Shown here: positions 44,852-53,226 of the stretch, piece after piece
Position numbering within the stretch: the stretch's first letter is position 1
Layout: every line of letters begins with the position of its first letter
Assembly (NCBI RefSeq): GCF_042677865.1
Contig: NZ_JBHUDD010000036.1
Span: 1 to 64,000 of the forward strand
From: Lutimaribacter salitolerans
GTDB taxonomy: Bacteria; Pseudomonadota; Alphaproteobacteria; Rhodobacterales; Rhodobacteraceae
Length of the DNA: 64,000 nt
Direction: 5' to 3'
The notes under the pieces: generated by a model
Told to the model about the DNA's origin: nothing
Seen by the model: the letters and a program-made list of their open reading frames with translations, nothing else
Databases searched by the model: none
Made by a program: the position numbers and the translations under genes

Positions 44852-44920
44852 GGGGCTCTCCGTCTCTGTCTGGATCGCGGTGGTGCGGAGGGCACGCGGC
44901 CGCGGTATACTTCAGGGGTG

Positions 44921-44945
44921 CGCCGGGATCACATGACCCCGGGCG
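44921..44945 (-). terminator. Imperfect hairpin between the amide binding-protein gene and its permease genes
   Basis: CGCCGGGATCA pairs with TGACCCCGGGCG around a CA loop, with one mismatch and a bulge. It lies in the 119-bp gap after the binding-protein stop. It corresponds in position to the hairpins in the ugp and dpp operons. Confidence 0.45.
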
Positions 44946-44970
44946 CGTATCGTTCAGGACGGCAGGCCGG

Positions 44971-46218
44971 TCACTCGATCCCGGCGGCGGCAAGACCGTT
45001 TTCAAAGTAGAACACCGACTGATCCGGGTTTGCCACCAGGTCGCAGACAAGCTGCGTGTCGGTCGGCGGCTGCGCCTCGTAGCTTTCGACGATGTTGAAC
45101 TCCTGATCCTGCAATTCGCCCAGCACAACGTTCTGGATCGCGTGGTTGGTCTGCGGGTCGATGGTGATCGGACCGGACGGGCCAACATAGGTCAGGCCGG
45201 ATTTCAGCGCCGCCGTCACCTCGGCATGCTCGATACTGCCGGCCATCTTGACCGCCTCGGCCCACAGCATCGCCCCCTCGTAGGAGCGCACCGTCAACTC
45301 GTTCATGGTGGCGCGGTTGTCACCGAACTTGGCATCCATGCGCGCGAGGAACGCCTCGTTCTCGGGGTTCTGCACGCCCTCGAAATAGGAATAGGCCGCC
45401 AGCAGCCCGTTGCCCTCTTCCGCCGAGATCAGCTTGTGCTCGTTGCCGATGCCAAAGGTGGTCGAGGCGATGGGGATTTCCGCGTTCATGCCCGCCGCCG
45501 CATATTGACGGTAGAACGACACATGCGCGCCGCCGACCAGACCCGAGAACACCAGATCGGGCTTGGCCTGCTGGATCTTGTTGATGGTCGGGCCAAAGTT
45601 GGTGACATCCAGCGGGAAGAACTCGACCTCCAGCGTCTCGCCGCCGTTTTCCTTGACGAACCGCTCGACCCACTGGGCGATGATCTGGCCATAGTTGTAG
45701 TCGGCGGCGATGATATAGGCCTTCTTGCCCCATTTGTTCATCGCGTAGGGCACGACCTTGGCCACCGTCTGCGCGGGGGTGGAGCCGGTGTTGAAGTTGT
45801 TGAAATCGCAAACCCCGCCTTCGTACTGGGTGTTGTAGAAATACAGCGTCTTGAAACGCGCCAGCGTCGGGCGGATCGCCTCGCGGCTGGCCGAGGTGAT
45901 GCCGCCATGCACGGTCGCGGCGCGGTCGCCTGCGGCGGCCTGCGTGGCATACTGGGTGTAGAACTGGATGGTGGACTGGGCGTCATACATCTTCAGCTCG
46001 ACCTCGCGGCCCAGCAGGCCCCCGGCGGCATTGATGTCGTCGATGGCAAGGCTGGTGGCGTCGGCCATCGCGGTGCCGTAGATGTCCAGCCCCCCCGACA
46101 GGTCAAGGATCGAGGCAAAGATGATCTTGTCGCTGCCCTGCGCGCGCCCGATGATCGGGGCCGATGTCAGGGCCAGCGCGGACGATCCGGCAAGGAAGCT
46201 TCTACGCGAAAAAGTCAT
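44971..46218 (-). CDS. Tat-exported amide/urea-type substrate-binding protein (UrtA/FmdD/AmiC-like)
   Basis: 415 residues from ATG 46218 (AGGAGAG upstream). The signal peptide MTFSRRSFLAGSSALALTSA carries a twin-arginine motif, implying folding before export. The mature part (IIFASILDLSGGLDIYGTAMADATSLAIDDINAAGG, written in parts) has the type-I periplasmic fold of Peripla_BP_5 proteins. NTQYEGGVCDFNNFNTGSTP resembles UrtA/FmdD/AmiC binding proteins for urea or short-chain amides. It is the first gene of the amide operon. Confidence 0.85.
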   Translation of the reverse strand: MTFSRRSFLAGSSALALTSAPIIGRAQGSDKIIFASILDLSGGLDIYGTAMADATSLAIDDINAAGGLLGREVELKMYDAQSTIQFYTQYATQAAAGDRAATVHGGITSASREAIRPTLARFKTLYFYNTQYEGGVCDFNNFNTGSTPAQTVAKVVPYAMNKWGKKAYIIAADYNYGQIIAQWVERFVKENGGETLEVEFFPLDVTNFGPTINKIQQAKPDLVFSGLVGGAHVSFYRQYAAAGMNAEIPIASTTFGIGNEHKLISAEEGNGLLAAYSYFEGVQNPENEAFLARMDAKFGDNRATMNELTVRSYEGAMLWAEAVKMAGSIEHAEVTAALKSGLTYVGPSGPITIDPQTNHAIQNVVLGELQDQEFNIVESYEAQPPTDTQLVCDLVANPDQSVFYFENGLAAAGIE

Positions 46219-46274
46219 GGCAGTCTCTCCTGGTGGGTTGTGACATGTGCGGTGCCCTGAGCAGGCAAACCGCA

Positions 46275-47930
46275 TCAGTCCTTGGATTCGGACGTTTTTC
46301 CGTCCGTTTTTGTGTCGCGGCCCGTTTTTGTATCAGAGCCGGGGCCGCTGCTGCGACGGTCAAGCTGTGCGGTGACACCGCGCACCCCGTCACCGATATT
46401 CATGCCGACCTCTTCGCCAAGGCGCTGGACCGCGGGCAGTTGCAGCGCCATAGACAGCACGCCATCGACCAGCTGGTTGACCGTGCCGCCCTCGCCGCCC
46501 GATCCGGCCTCGCCACCCGGACCACCGGCGCGGCCCATCCCGGTGATGTGGTTGATGCGGATGCTTTCGATCTTTTCGGCGGGCTTGAGCATGCGCTCGA
46601 CCACGTCGGGCAGGGTCGTGATGCGCGCCTCGTCCAGCTTCATCGCCATCAGTTCGATGCTCTGGCTGTTCTCGGCGCTGATGACGGCGCTGCGGCCCTC
46701 GGCCTCGGCCAGCAGACGGGCCTTCTGCGCCTCGGCGCGTTCCAGCATCGCCTTGGCCTCGGCCTCGGCCATGGCCAGCAGGGTGCCCACCTCGGACCGG
46801 ACACGCGTGTCATCGACCTCGGCCTGTTCGGCGGCGCGGATCAGGGCCAGAACCTTTTCGCGATCGGCAGCGGCCTGCTCGCGGATGGTGCGCACCTTTT
46901 CCTCGGCCTCGGCCCCGGCGGCGGTGGCGGCAATCGCCTCGGCCTCGGCATGGGCTTCCTCGACCCGCTTGGCGGCCAGCCGCACGGCGTTGTCGGTCTT
47001 GGCCAGCGCGGTGGACAGGTCCGAGGCCAGCGTCTGTTCACGCAATTCGCGGTCCTTGCTGATCTCGGTCAGGCGCACTTCGCGTTCGCGGGCGATCCGG
47101 GCGGCCTCGCGGCGTTTTTCCGAATTGGCCTGCTCTTCCGCCGTTTCCGCCATCGAGCGGGACCGCGCGATCTCGATCTCGCGCTGCTGGGTGATCATCG
47201 CCTCTTCTTCCTCACGGCTGATGGTCAGCTTGCGCTTGGTGGCGTCCAGATGGCTTTGGCGCACGGCCACCTCGGCATCGGCCTCGATCGCGGCGCGTTC
47301 CTTCTTGTTGACCGCGATGATCTCAGCCAGGCGGCGCATCCCCAGCGCGTTGAAGGCGTTGTTCTCGTCCAGCGCATGAAACGGCGTCTGGTCGATCCGG
47401 CTCAGCGAGACGGATTCCAGCAGCAGGCCGTTTTGCGCCAGATTGTCGGTCAGCACATCCGACACCTCGCGCGCATAGCCCGCGCGATTGTCCTGCAACT
47501 CGTCCATCGTATAGCGCGCGGCGACCGACAGCATGGCGTCGACCAGCTTGCCCTCCAGCGTTTCAGCCAGATCGGCCGAGCGAAAGGACTTGCCCGCCAG
47601 CGCCTGCGCGGCCGTGGCGACACCTTCGGCGGTGGCCCGGACACGGACATAGAATTCGGCCCCTATGTCGACCCTCAGACGATCCTTGGTGATGATCGAT
47701 TTCGGCCCCAGCCGTTCGATCTCCAGCTTCGAGGTGCGCATGTTCACCTCGGACACCTTGTGCAGGAACGGCAGCGCGATACAGCCGCCGTCCAGCACGA
47801 CCCGCTGCCCCCCGGCCCCGGTGCGCACAAGGCTGATCTCGCGGGTGGCCTTGCGGTAGTACCGGTTCAGGAAAAGGATCAGCAGAACGGCGACGACAAG
47901 CAGGATGACCAGAGTGACAAACACCGTCAT
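46275..47930 (-). CDS. Flotillin-family SPFH protein (YqiK-like)
   Basis: 551 residues from ATG 47930, preceded by GGGAGCG. An N-terminal membrane segment (VFVTLVILLVVAVLLILFLN) is followed by the SPFH region (about 45-200). A long Ala/Glu/Arg-rich coiled coil (about 210-420) precedes the Gly-rich stretch GRAGGPGGEAGSGGEGG and a charged tail with TKTGRDTKTDGKTSESKD. Bacterial flotillins organise membrane microdomains. No NfeD-type partner is adjacent. Confidence 0.88.
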   Translation of the reverse strand: MTVFVTLVILLVVAVLLILFLNRYYRKATREISLVRTGAGGQRVVLDGGCIALPFLHKVSEVNMRTSKLEIERLGPKSIITKDRLRVDIGAEFYVRVRATAEGVATAAQALAGKSFRSADLAETLEGKLVDAMLSVAARYTMDELQDNRAGYAREVSDVLTDNLAQNGLLLESVSLSRIDQTPFHALDENNAFNALGMRRLAEIIAVNKKERAAIEADAEVAVRQSHLDATKRKLTISREEEEAMITQQREIEIARSRSMAETAEEQANSEKRREAARIAREREVRLTEISKDRELREQTLASDLSTALAKTDNAVRLAAKRVEEAHAEAEAIAATAAGAEAEEKVRTIREQAAADREKVLALIRAAEQAEVDDTRVRSEVGTLLAMAEAEAKAMLERAEAQKARLLAEAEGRSAVISAENSQSIELMAMKLDEARITTLPDVVERMLKPAEKIESIRINHITGMGRAGGPGGEAGSGGEGGTVNQLVDGVLSMALQLPAVQRLGEEVGMNIGDGVRGVTAQLDRRSSGPGSDTKTGRDTKTDGKTSESKD

Positions 47931-48209
47931 GACAAACGCTCCCAGTGGGCCGGGTCGGTCGTGGCAACCGGACGGCTTTATTGTTTTTGCGGGAATCGCA
48001 GGCGGCGGCAGGGTGCCATGCATTCGCGATCCTTACCCAAGGTAAGCGGCGATTCGAAATTCCGTCAATCGTCCTGACAGGCTGATTTAAGTCCAGAATT
48101 TTGAGACGCATGATGCCAGTTCGGGCATCGTTTTTTCCGTGCTGCAAAATTGCACAGCCACGGGATGCAATTCTGCAAAAGCAGGCAAAAGATGAATTTC
48201 GGCCAAGAG
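47931..48209. promoter_or_regulatory. 279-bp region upstream of the flotillin gene with TGCAA dyads
   Basis: No gene is visible. Two related elements lie at 48144-48155 (TGCAA-AA-TTGCA, perfect arms) and 48167-48178 (TGCA-ATTC-TGCA), spaced 23 bp, about two helical turns. They could be tandem operator sites for the flotillin promoter; the regulator is unknown. The run TTTTTT at 48132-48137 (complement of A-run) is also present. Confidence 0.4.
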
Positions 48210-48872
48210 TCAGCCCTGCGCGACCGTCCACGCTGTCTCGATGCCGATCCGCAGCGCCGTGATCATATCCTCCTGATTCATCGAGGCATAATCGGCGCGC
48301 TGGTGCATCTCGAGCGCGCCCTCTGCCGCCACCTGATCCAGCAACTCTGCCACCTGCGCGGGCAGATAGGGCAGATGCACAAATCCCGCCATCGTGTCCG
48401 GATGATGCTGCGCGCAATGATGCAGCGTGATGTAGGATGTGGCGTTGCACAGGTATGTGCCCGCGCTGCCCGACTGCCGGCAGGGCAGACCCGCCGCACG
48501 AATCGCCGCCTGCATCGCGTCGGCGGGCAGAGTGGACAGATACCCATCCGGGCCGTCCCCGATCACCTTGCCGTTCTGGCGGTGTCCGGTGGCATCGGGC
48601 AGTTCGAACCACGACCAGTTGGCCGCCACCCGCTCGATCCGCACCATCGCCTCGCCCGGCCACAAGCCCAGCGAGATGATGATTCTTGGGCGCAGCTCGT
48701 CGATCAGGGCTGGCATCCGGCGGCACATCGCAGCAAAATCGACGGGCAGGACATGGCTGCGGATCAGCGCACCGCCGATCCGGTCCCCGTCCAGAGCCCG
48801 CGCCACCTGCTCGGACGGATTGTCGCTGCGTCCGCCATAGCCCTGAAACCCCGTCACAAGGATCATCCGCAC
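48210..48872 (-). CDS. pcp: Pyroglutamyl-peptidase I-like peptidase (C15)
   Basis: 220 residues. The cysteine-peptidase triad is in place: Glu80 (MVRIERVAANW), Cys142 (AGTYLCNATSY) and His166 (GFVHLPYLP). MILVTGFQGYGGRSDNPSEQVARAL is the family N-terminus (usually GF.PFGG..NPS). The enzyme removes N-terminal pyroglutamate in the cytoplasm. PYGG is changed to GYGG relative to the usual PFGG motif. Start ATG 48872 or 48866. Confidence 0.85.
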   Translation of the reverse strand: MRMILVTGFQGYGGRSDNPSEQVARALDGDRIGGALIRSHVLPVDFAAMCRRMPALIDELRPRIIISLGLWPGEAMVRIERVAANWSWFELPDATGHRQNGKVIGDGPDGYLSTLPADAMQAAIRAAGLPCRQSGSAGTYLCNATSYITLHHCAQHHPDTMAGFVHLPYLPAQVAELLDQVAAEGALEMHQRADYASMNQEDMITALRIGIETAWTVAQG

Positions 48873-48908
48873 TCTCCCTACAGGTTGTCCCGGCGGGCTG
48901 GCCGTCGA

Positions 48909-49679
48909 TCAGAACCGCAGGGTGAACGCCCGGCTCAGGCCCACGCGGACGGCCCATTGGTCCTCGGATCCGGCCTGCGTGATCGGGCTGTCTGCCGCAT
49001 CGTTCAAAAGCTTGCTGTAGGTCAGCAGCCCTTCGATGGCCCAGCGGTCGTCGATCCGGTAGATCGCGCCAAACTCGACACCTGCGCCCAGGGCACCGCC
49101 ATCGGCGTCGAACGCCCCGAAGGCCGAGGCGGCGGCCTCGGTCGGGCTCACGCCGAAATAGGTGCTGGCATAGGTGCTGTTGCCCAGGTTCACCCGGGGG
49201 CCCGCAGTCAGGGTCCAGCGGTCCGTGGGCCGAAAGATCGCGTCCGCCCCCAAGGTGGCGGTCACGCCGTCATGCCCCCCGAACCCCTGCCGCACGTCGC
49301 CGAAGGCCTGCCAGTTGGTTTCGCGGTAGATCACGCCGAAACCCAGCTCGACCGCGGCGTCAATGTCCTCAAGCCCGGCAAGCTCGGGGTTGTCGGCCAC
49401 ATCACGCGAGCCGATGAACTTGAACGCACCGCGAAAGGCCAGACCGTTGCGGGGGATGTTGCCGATGCCATCGCCAAAACTGGCACTGCCCCAGTTCAGG
49501 CTGCCGAAGGTAAAGCCCAGATCGGGCATCGCCTCGATCTCGTCCGACCCGGGATAGGCAGGCCCGGCCCCGACACCGCCGCGCAGGGCAAAGTTGAACG
49601 ACCGCTCCTGCGCGACCACGGGCAAGGCCGCCCCAAGGGACGCGGCGACGGACAGGGCAAAAACGGCAGACAAACGCAT
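48909..49679 (-). CDS. MipA/OmpV-family outer-membrane protein
   Basis: 256 residues with a Sec signal peptide (MRLSAVFALSVAASLGAALPVVA). The barrel body has GGVGAGPAYPGSDEIEAMPDLGFTFG, the MipA start, and a final Phe (RVGLSRAFTLRF). Such barrels act as scaffolds for murein enzymes or as porins. It lies between pcp and the tRNA gene and is transcribed alone or with pcp (36-bp gap). Confidence 0.85.
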   Translation of the reverse strand: MRLSAVFALSVAASLGAALPVVAQERSFNFALRGGVGAGPAYPGSDEIEAMPDLGFTFGSLNWGSASFGDGIGNIPRNGLAFRGAFKFIGSRDVADNPELAGLEDIDAAVELGFGVIYRETNWQAFGDVRQGFGGHDGVTATLGADAIFRPTDRWTLTAGPRVNLGNSTYASTYFGVSPTEAAASAFGAFDADGGALGAGVEFGAIYRIDDRWAIEGLLTYSKLLNDAADSPITQAGSEDQWAVRVGLSRAFTLRF

Positions 49680-49821
49680 GAACTTGGCCTTTCAGGATCA
49701 AATAGTGTCATCGAGACACATAGCATAGAAGCGACCCGGCACCAGAACACTTGATCCCGATGCGCAACGCGTGCGTGTTATCCACCAGGCTGAAGCGTTC
49801 CCAAGGGGCTATTTGATGAAG

Positions 49822-49897
49822 TGGTGCCCCCACACGGACTCGAACCGCGGACCTACTGATTACAAATCAGTTGCTCTACCAGCTGAGCTATAGGGGC
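49822..49897 (-). tRNA. tRNA-Thr (anticodon UGU)
   Basis: A complete cloverleaf is readable on the minus strand. The acceptor arm GCCCCTA pairs with the 3' TGGGGGC-type arm (G-U tolerated), the D-arm is GCTC..GAGC, the anticodon stem CTGAT/ATCAG has loop TTTGTAA giving anticodon TGT, and the T-arm has GGTTCGAGTCC. The 3' CCA is encoded (49822-49824). No integrated element borders it. Confidence 0.93.
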
Positions 49898-49946
49898 ACT
49901 GCGCAGGTGGATACGCAAACCACCCGGCCCGTGCAAGAGGGAATGA

Positions 49947-51605
49947 TCACCTGTTTGCCCGCGCAAGCATGCCCACAGCCGCAAGACCAACGGCGATCAC
50001 CAGCATTGCCGCCGGGGCGGCATCGCCCAGGTTCTCGAGGCTGGCCTGGTCATGCACCCGCGTGGCCAGCGTGTTGAAGTTGAAGGGCCGCAGCAGCAGC
50101 GTGGCAGGCAGTTCCTTGACGCAATCCACGAACACCAGCAACAGCGCCGAGCCGACAGAGGCACGGATCAGAGGGTAATAGATCTGCCCCAGCACCTGGC
50201 CTTGCGTGCGCCCAAGGCTGCGCGCAGCCATTGGCAGGCTGGGCGAAACCCGCCCCATCGCCGCATCGGCCGCCCCTTGCGCAATCGCAAAGAACCGCAC
50301 CGAATAGGCCAGCACCAGCGCAAAGGACGACCCCGTCAGCACCAGCCCGATGTCGATGCCTGTCATCGCCTCGACCCCGTCGGCCAGCGTGTGGTCGATC
50401 ACGGCCAGCGGGATCAGGATACCCACCGCCAGCACCGCGCCCGGTGCGGCATAGCCGATGGTGGTCAGCGGTTGCAGGTTGCGCGGCAGGGTCCGGCCGG
50501 ACAATCGCACGCCGTAGACCATGAACACCCCTGCCAGAACGGTGACGATCGCCGCGGCGCCCGCCACGGTGACCGTGTTCCACAGCGCGCGCAGCAATTC
50601 GGGATCGGTCCAGCGATCTGTGTTGGCCAGCGCGTGATGGCCGATCACGCTGGCAGGCAGAACAAAGCCGATGCCGAAGGGCAGGAAACACAGCGCGAAT
50701 GTCAGCCAGGCCCGCCAGCCGCGCAGGGCCTGTTTCGGCACCGGGCGGTGACGGCCCGACATGTTGAAGAACCGCAGCCGGCGACGGCTGTATTTCTCCA
50801 GCGTGACCAGCGCTATCACCAGCACCAGCACCACGGTGGCGATCTGTGCCGCCCCGCCCGCGTTGTTGCCGTCCAGCCAGACGCTGAAGATGCCCATGGT
50901 CAGGGTCTGCACGGCAAAGTAATCCACCGTGCCGAAATCGTTGACCGTTTCCATCATCACGATCGCCACGCCCGCCGCGATGGCCGGGCGGGCCAGCGGC
51001 AGACCGACACGGGCGAACCGGGTCAGCGGCCCTGCGCCCAGGCTCATCGCCACTTCCTCGCTGGCGCCCGATTGTTCGCGCAGCGCCGCGCGGGTCAGCA
51101 GGTAGACGTAAGGATACAGCGCCGCGGTCAGGACGATGATCGCCGCCCCCATCGAGCGGATCTCCGGAAACCAGTAATCGCGCGAGTTCTGCCAGCCGAA
51201 CACATCTCGCATCGCCGTCTGCACCGGCCCGGCATACTCCAGCAGATCGACCAGCGCATAGGCCCCGACATAGGCCGGGATCGCCAGCGGCAGCAGCAAC
51301 AGCCATTCCAGCCAGCCCGAGAACGGAAACCGGTAGCGCGAGATCAGCCACGCCGCCCCCGTGCCCACCATGCCCGACAACACCCCCACCGACAGCATCA
51401 GCACGGCGGTGTTGGTCAGGTAGCGCGGCAAGGTGGTGGCGATCAGATGCGGCCAGATGTTTTCCGACGGGGTCAGCGCAATCACCAGCACCGACAGGAT
51501 CGGCGCCAGCACCACGGCGGCGATCACCACCGCGCCCAGCGACCACAGCCCGCCACCGGGCAGCCCGCGCCGCGCGCGTGTCTGGTTGATGCTTGTGTCG
51601 GTCAT
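49947..51605 (-). CDS. fbpB: Ferric-iron ABC transporter permease (FbpB-like)
   Basis: 552 residues with about twelve membrane segments in two homologous halves, each with a BPD_transp loop (EEVAMSLGAGPLTRFARVGLPLARPAI and PMAARSLGRTQGQVLGQIYYPLIRAS). The doubled permease with ETVNDFGTVDYFAVQTL and DCVKELPATLLLRPFNFNTLAT is characteristic of Fe(III) importers. The binding protein and ATPase genes are not adjacent, so it is an orphan subunit in this window. Confidence 0.88.
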   Translation of the reverse strand: MTDTSINQTRARRGLPGGGLWSLGAVVIAAVVLAPILSVLVIALTPSENIWPHLIATTLPRYLTNTAVLMLSVGVLSGMVGTGAAWLISRYRFPFSGWLEWLLLLPLAIPAYVGAYALVDLLEYAGPVQTAMRDVFGWQNSRDYWFPEIRSMGAAIIVLTAALYPYVYLLTRAALREQSGASEEVAMSLGAGPLTRFARVGLPLARPAIAAGVAIVMMETVNDFGTVDYFAVQTLTMGIFSVWLDGNNAGGAAQIATVVLVLVIALVTLEKYSRRRLRFFNMSGRHRPVPKQALRGWRAWLTFALCFLPFGIGFVLPASVIGHHALANTDRWTDPELLRALWNTVTVAGAAAIVTVLAGVFMVYGVRLSGRTLPRNLQPLTTIGYAAPGAVLAVGILIPLAVIDHTLADGVEAMTGIDIGLVLTGSSFALVLAYSVRFFAIAQGAADAAMGRVSPSLPMAARSLGRTQGQVLGQIYYPLIRASVGSALLLVFVDCVKELPATLLLRPFNFNTLATRVHDQASLENLGDAAPAAMLVIAVGLAAVGMLARANR

Positions 51606-51693
51606 GCGCTCCCCTTGCCCGAAACCGGTTTAACTGTCCAGAAAAAGGCGTATATTGCCCGCCTGACAGGTTCACACAATACCGGAAAACCCG

Positions 51694-52569
51694 ATGCAGG
51701 TTATCCTCCATGCAGGCGCTCATAACACCGACGAGGACCGCCTGATCAAATGCCTTTTGCGCAACCGCGACGATTTTCGTCAACGCGGCATCGCCGTGCC
51801 GGGGCCGTCGCGCTATCGCCGCCTGATCCGCGACACGCTGCACGCCATGGCGCAGGGGCACCTGGCCCCCGATGCGCGCAACATCCTTCTGGATTCGATC
51901 CTCGAGGAGGACCAGCCCGAGCGTGTGCTGCTGTCCAACGACAACTTCTTTTGCGTGCCCAAACTGGCCGTGGGCAAGGGTGTGTTCTACCCCCGGGCCG
52001 AGATCAAGCTGGCCCAGACCTGCGACCTGTTCGACGGCGATCAGGTCGAGCTGTTCCTGGCCATCCGCGATCCGGCCACGTTTCTGCCTGCGGTGTTTGC
52101 CGCCAGCCCCGATACCACCTTTGCCGATTTCATCGACGGGACCGACCCGCGCGACCTGCTCTGGTCGGAACTGATCGCGCGCATCCGCGCCCATGTGCCG
52201 CAGATTCCCGTCACCGTCTGGTGCAACGAGGATACGCCCCTGATCTGGGCGCAACTGATCCGCGAAATCGCCGCGCTGGAGCACAATGAAAAGATCGTCG
52301 GCGGGTTCGACCTGCTGTCCGAGATCATGTCCAAGGCCGGGATGAAACGCTTTCGCGCCTATCTCAAAGAGCATCCCAACATGAACGAGATCCAGAAACG
52401 GCGGGTGATTTCCGCCTTTCTGGACAAGTTCGCGATCGAGGAAGAGATCGAGGAAGAGCTTGACCTGCCCGGCTGGACCGATGAGCTGGTCACCGAGCTG
52501 AGCGAAAGCTATGACGAGGACGTGTTCCGCATCGGGCGGATGCAGGGCGTGACCCTGCTTTCGCCCTGA
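51694..52569 (+). CDS. Conserved hypothetical, sulfotransferase-like P-loop remnant
   Basis: 291-residue soluble protein. The N-terminus MQVILHAGAHNTDEDRL looks like the LHIGTHKTGT phosphosulfate-binding loop of sulfotransferase-like proteins, but the Lys/Thr residues are replaced (AHNTDED). The remainder includes VLLSNDNFFCVPKLAVGKGVFYP and a very acidic stretch EEEIEEELDLPG. No enzyme function can be assigned. It is divergent from fbpB (88 bp) and convergent with gapR (6 bp between stops). Confidence 0.6.
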   Translation: MQVILHAGAHNTDEDRLIKCLLRNRDDFRQRGIAVPGPSRYRRLIRDTLHAMAQGHLAPDARNILLDSILEEDQPERVLLSNDNFFCVPKLAVGKGVFYPRAEIKLAQTCDLFDGDQVELFLAIRDPATFLPAVFAASPDTTFADFIDGTDPRDLLWSELIARIRAHVPQIPVTVWCNEDTPLIWAQLIREIAALEHNEKIVGGFDLLSEIMSKAGMKRFRAYLKEHPNMNEIQKRRVISAFLDKFAIEEEIEEELDLPGWTDELVTELSESYDEDVFRIGRMQGVTLLSP

Positions 52570-52575
52570 TCCGCT

Positions 52576-52845
52576 TCAGCCCATGCCAAGGGCGGTCTTG
52601 TACATCTCCAGCACCGCCTCTTCCTCGGCGATGTCATCGGGCTCACGCTTGCGCAGGGCAATGACCTTGCGCAGGACCTTGGTGTCGTAGCCCCGCGATT
52701 TTGCCTCGGCCATGACCTCTTTCTGCTGGTCGGCGATGTCCTTCTTTTCCATCTCCAGCCGCTCGAACCGCTCGATGAACTGGCGCAGCTCATCTGCGGT
52801 CACGCGGTAGGTGGCGTCGCCCGGTTTGTCGTTCTCATCGATCAT
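52576..52845 (-). CDS. gapR: GapR-family nucleoid-associated protein (DUF2312)
   Basis: 89 residues: VTADELRQFIERFERLEMEKKDIADQQKEVMAEAKSRGYD, shown here as the DUF2312 coiled coil in parts, then KVLRKVIALRKREPDD. GapR binds overtwisted AT-rich DNA ahead of replication forks in alphaproteobacteria. Length and sequence are canonical. It is convergent with the hypothetical gene at 51694. Confidence 0.9.
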   Translation of the reverse strand: MIDENDKPGDATYRVTADELRQFIERFERLEMEKKDIADQQKEVMAEAKSRGYDTKVLRKVIALRKREPDDIAEEEAVLEMYKTALGMG

Positions 52846-53010
52846 CGCGTCTGTCCTGCCCGTGTTCTTGATGCCTCAGGCCCCTGTCCTAGCGCCCGGC
52901 CCCCGCCCCCGCAAGGGGGATGCGTTGCGCGTGGGCGCGCAGCGGGTTTGTTGCGCGCGCCCGCCCGATGCGCTAGGTCGCGCGCAACGAACATGCAAAG
53001 GGAACACAGC

Positions 53011-53226
53011 ATGGAAATCCTTGTCTGGGTCGGGGCGGGCGTGTCGGTTCTGGGCCTTGTGGGACTGATCTGGTCGATCCTGCGGGTCGCCCGCGCCAAG
53101 CGTGCCAATCTCAGCGACGAAGACCTGCGCGCCGCAGTGCAAAAGGTGGTGCCTCTGAACATGGGCGCGCTGCTGCTGTCGGTGCTGGGGCTGATGATGG
53201 TTATGGTCGGCATTTCGCTGGGTTAA
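53011..53226 (+). CDS. Small two-helix membrane protein
   Basis: 71 residues from ATG 53011 (AAAGGGAA upstream). Two hydrophobic helices (EILVWVGAGVSVLGLVGLIWSI and MGALLLSVLGLMMVMVGISLG, each written in part) flank a charged cytosolic loop RVARAKRANLSDEDLRAAV. I recognise no family with a function. Its TAA overlaps the convergent FadB-like stop by 4 bp. Confidence 0.7.
   Translation: MEILVWVGAGVSVLGLVGLIWSILRVARAKRANLSDEDLRAAVQKVVPLNMGALLLSVLGLMMVMVGISLG

Noticed and set aside
49800..49960. tRNA-Thr as an integration site
   Set aside because: No integrase, direct repeat of the tRNA 3' end or compositional shift was found around it.
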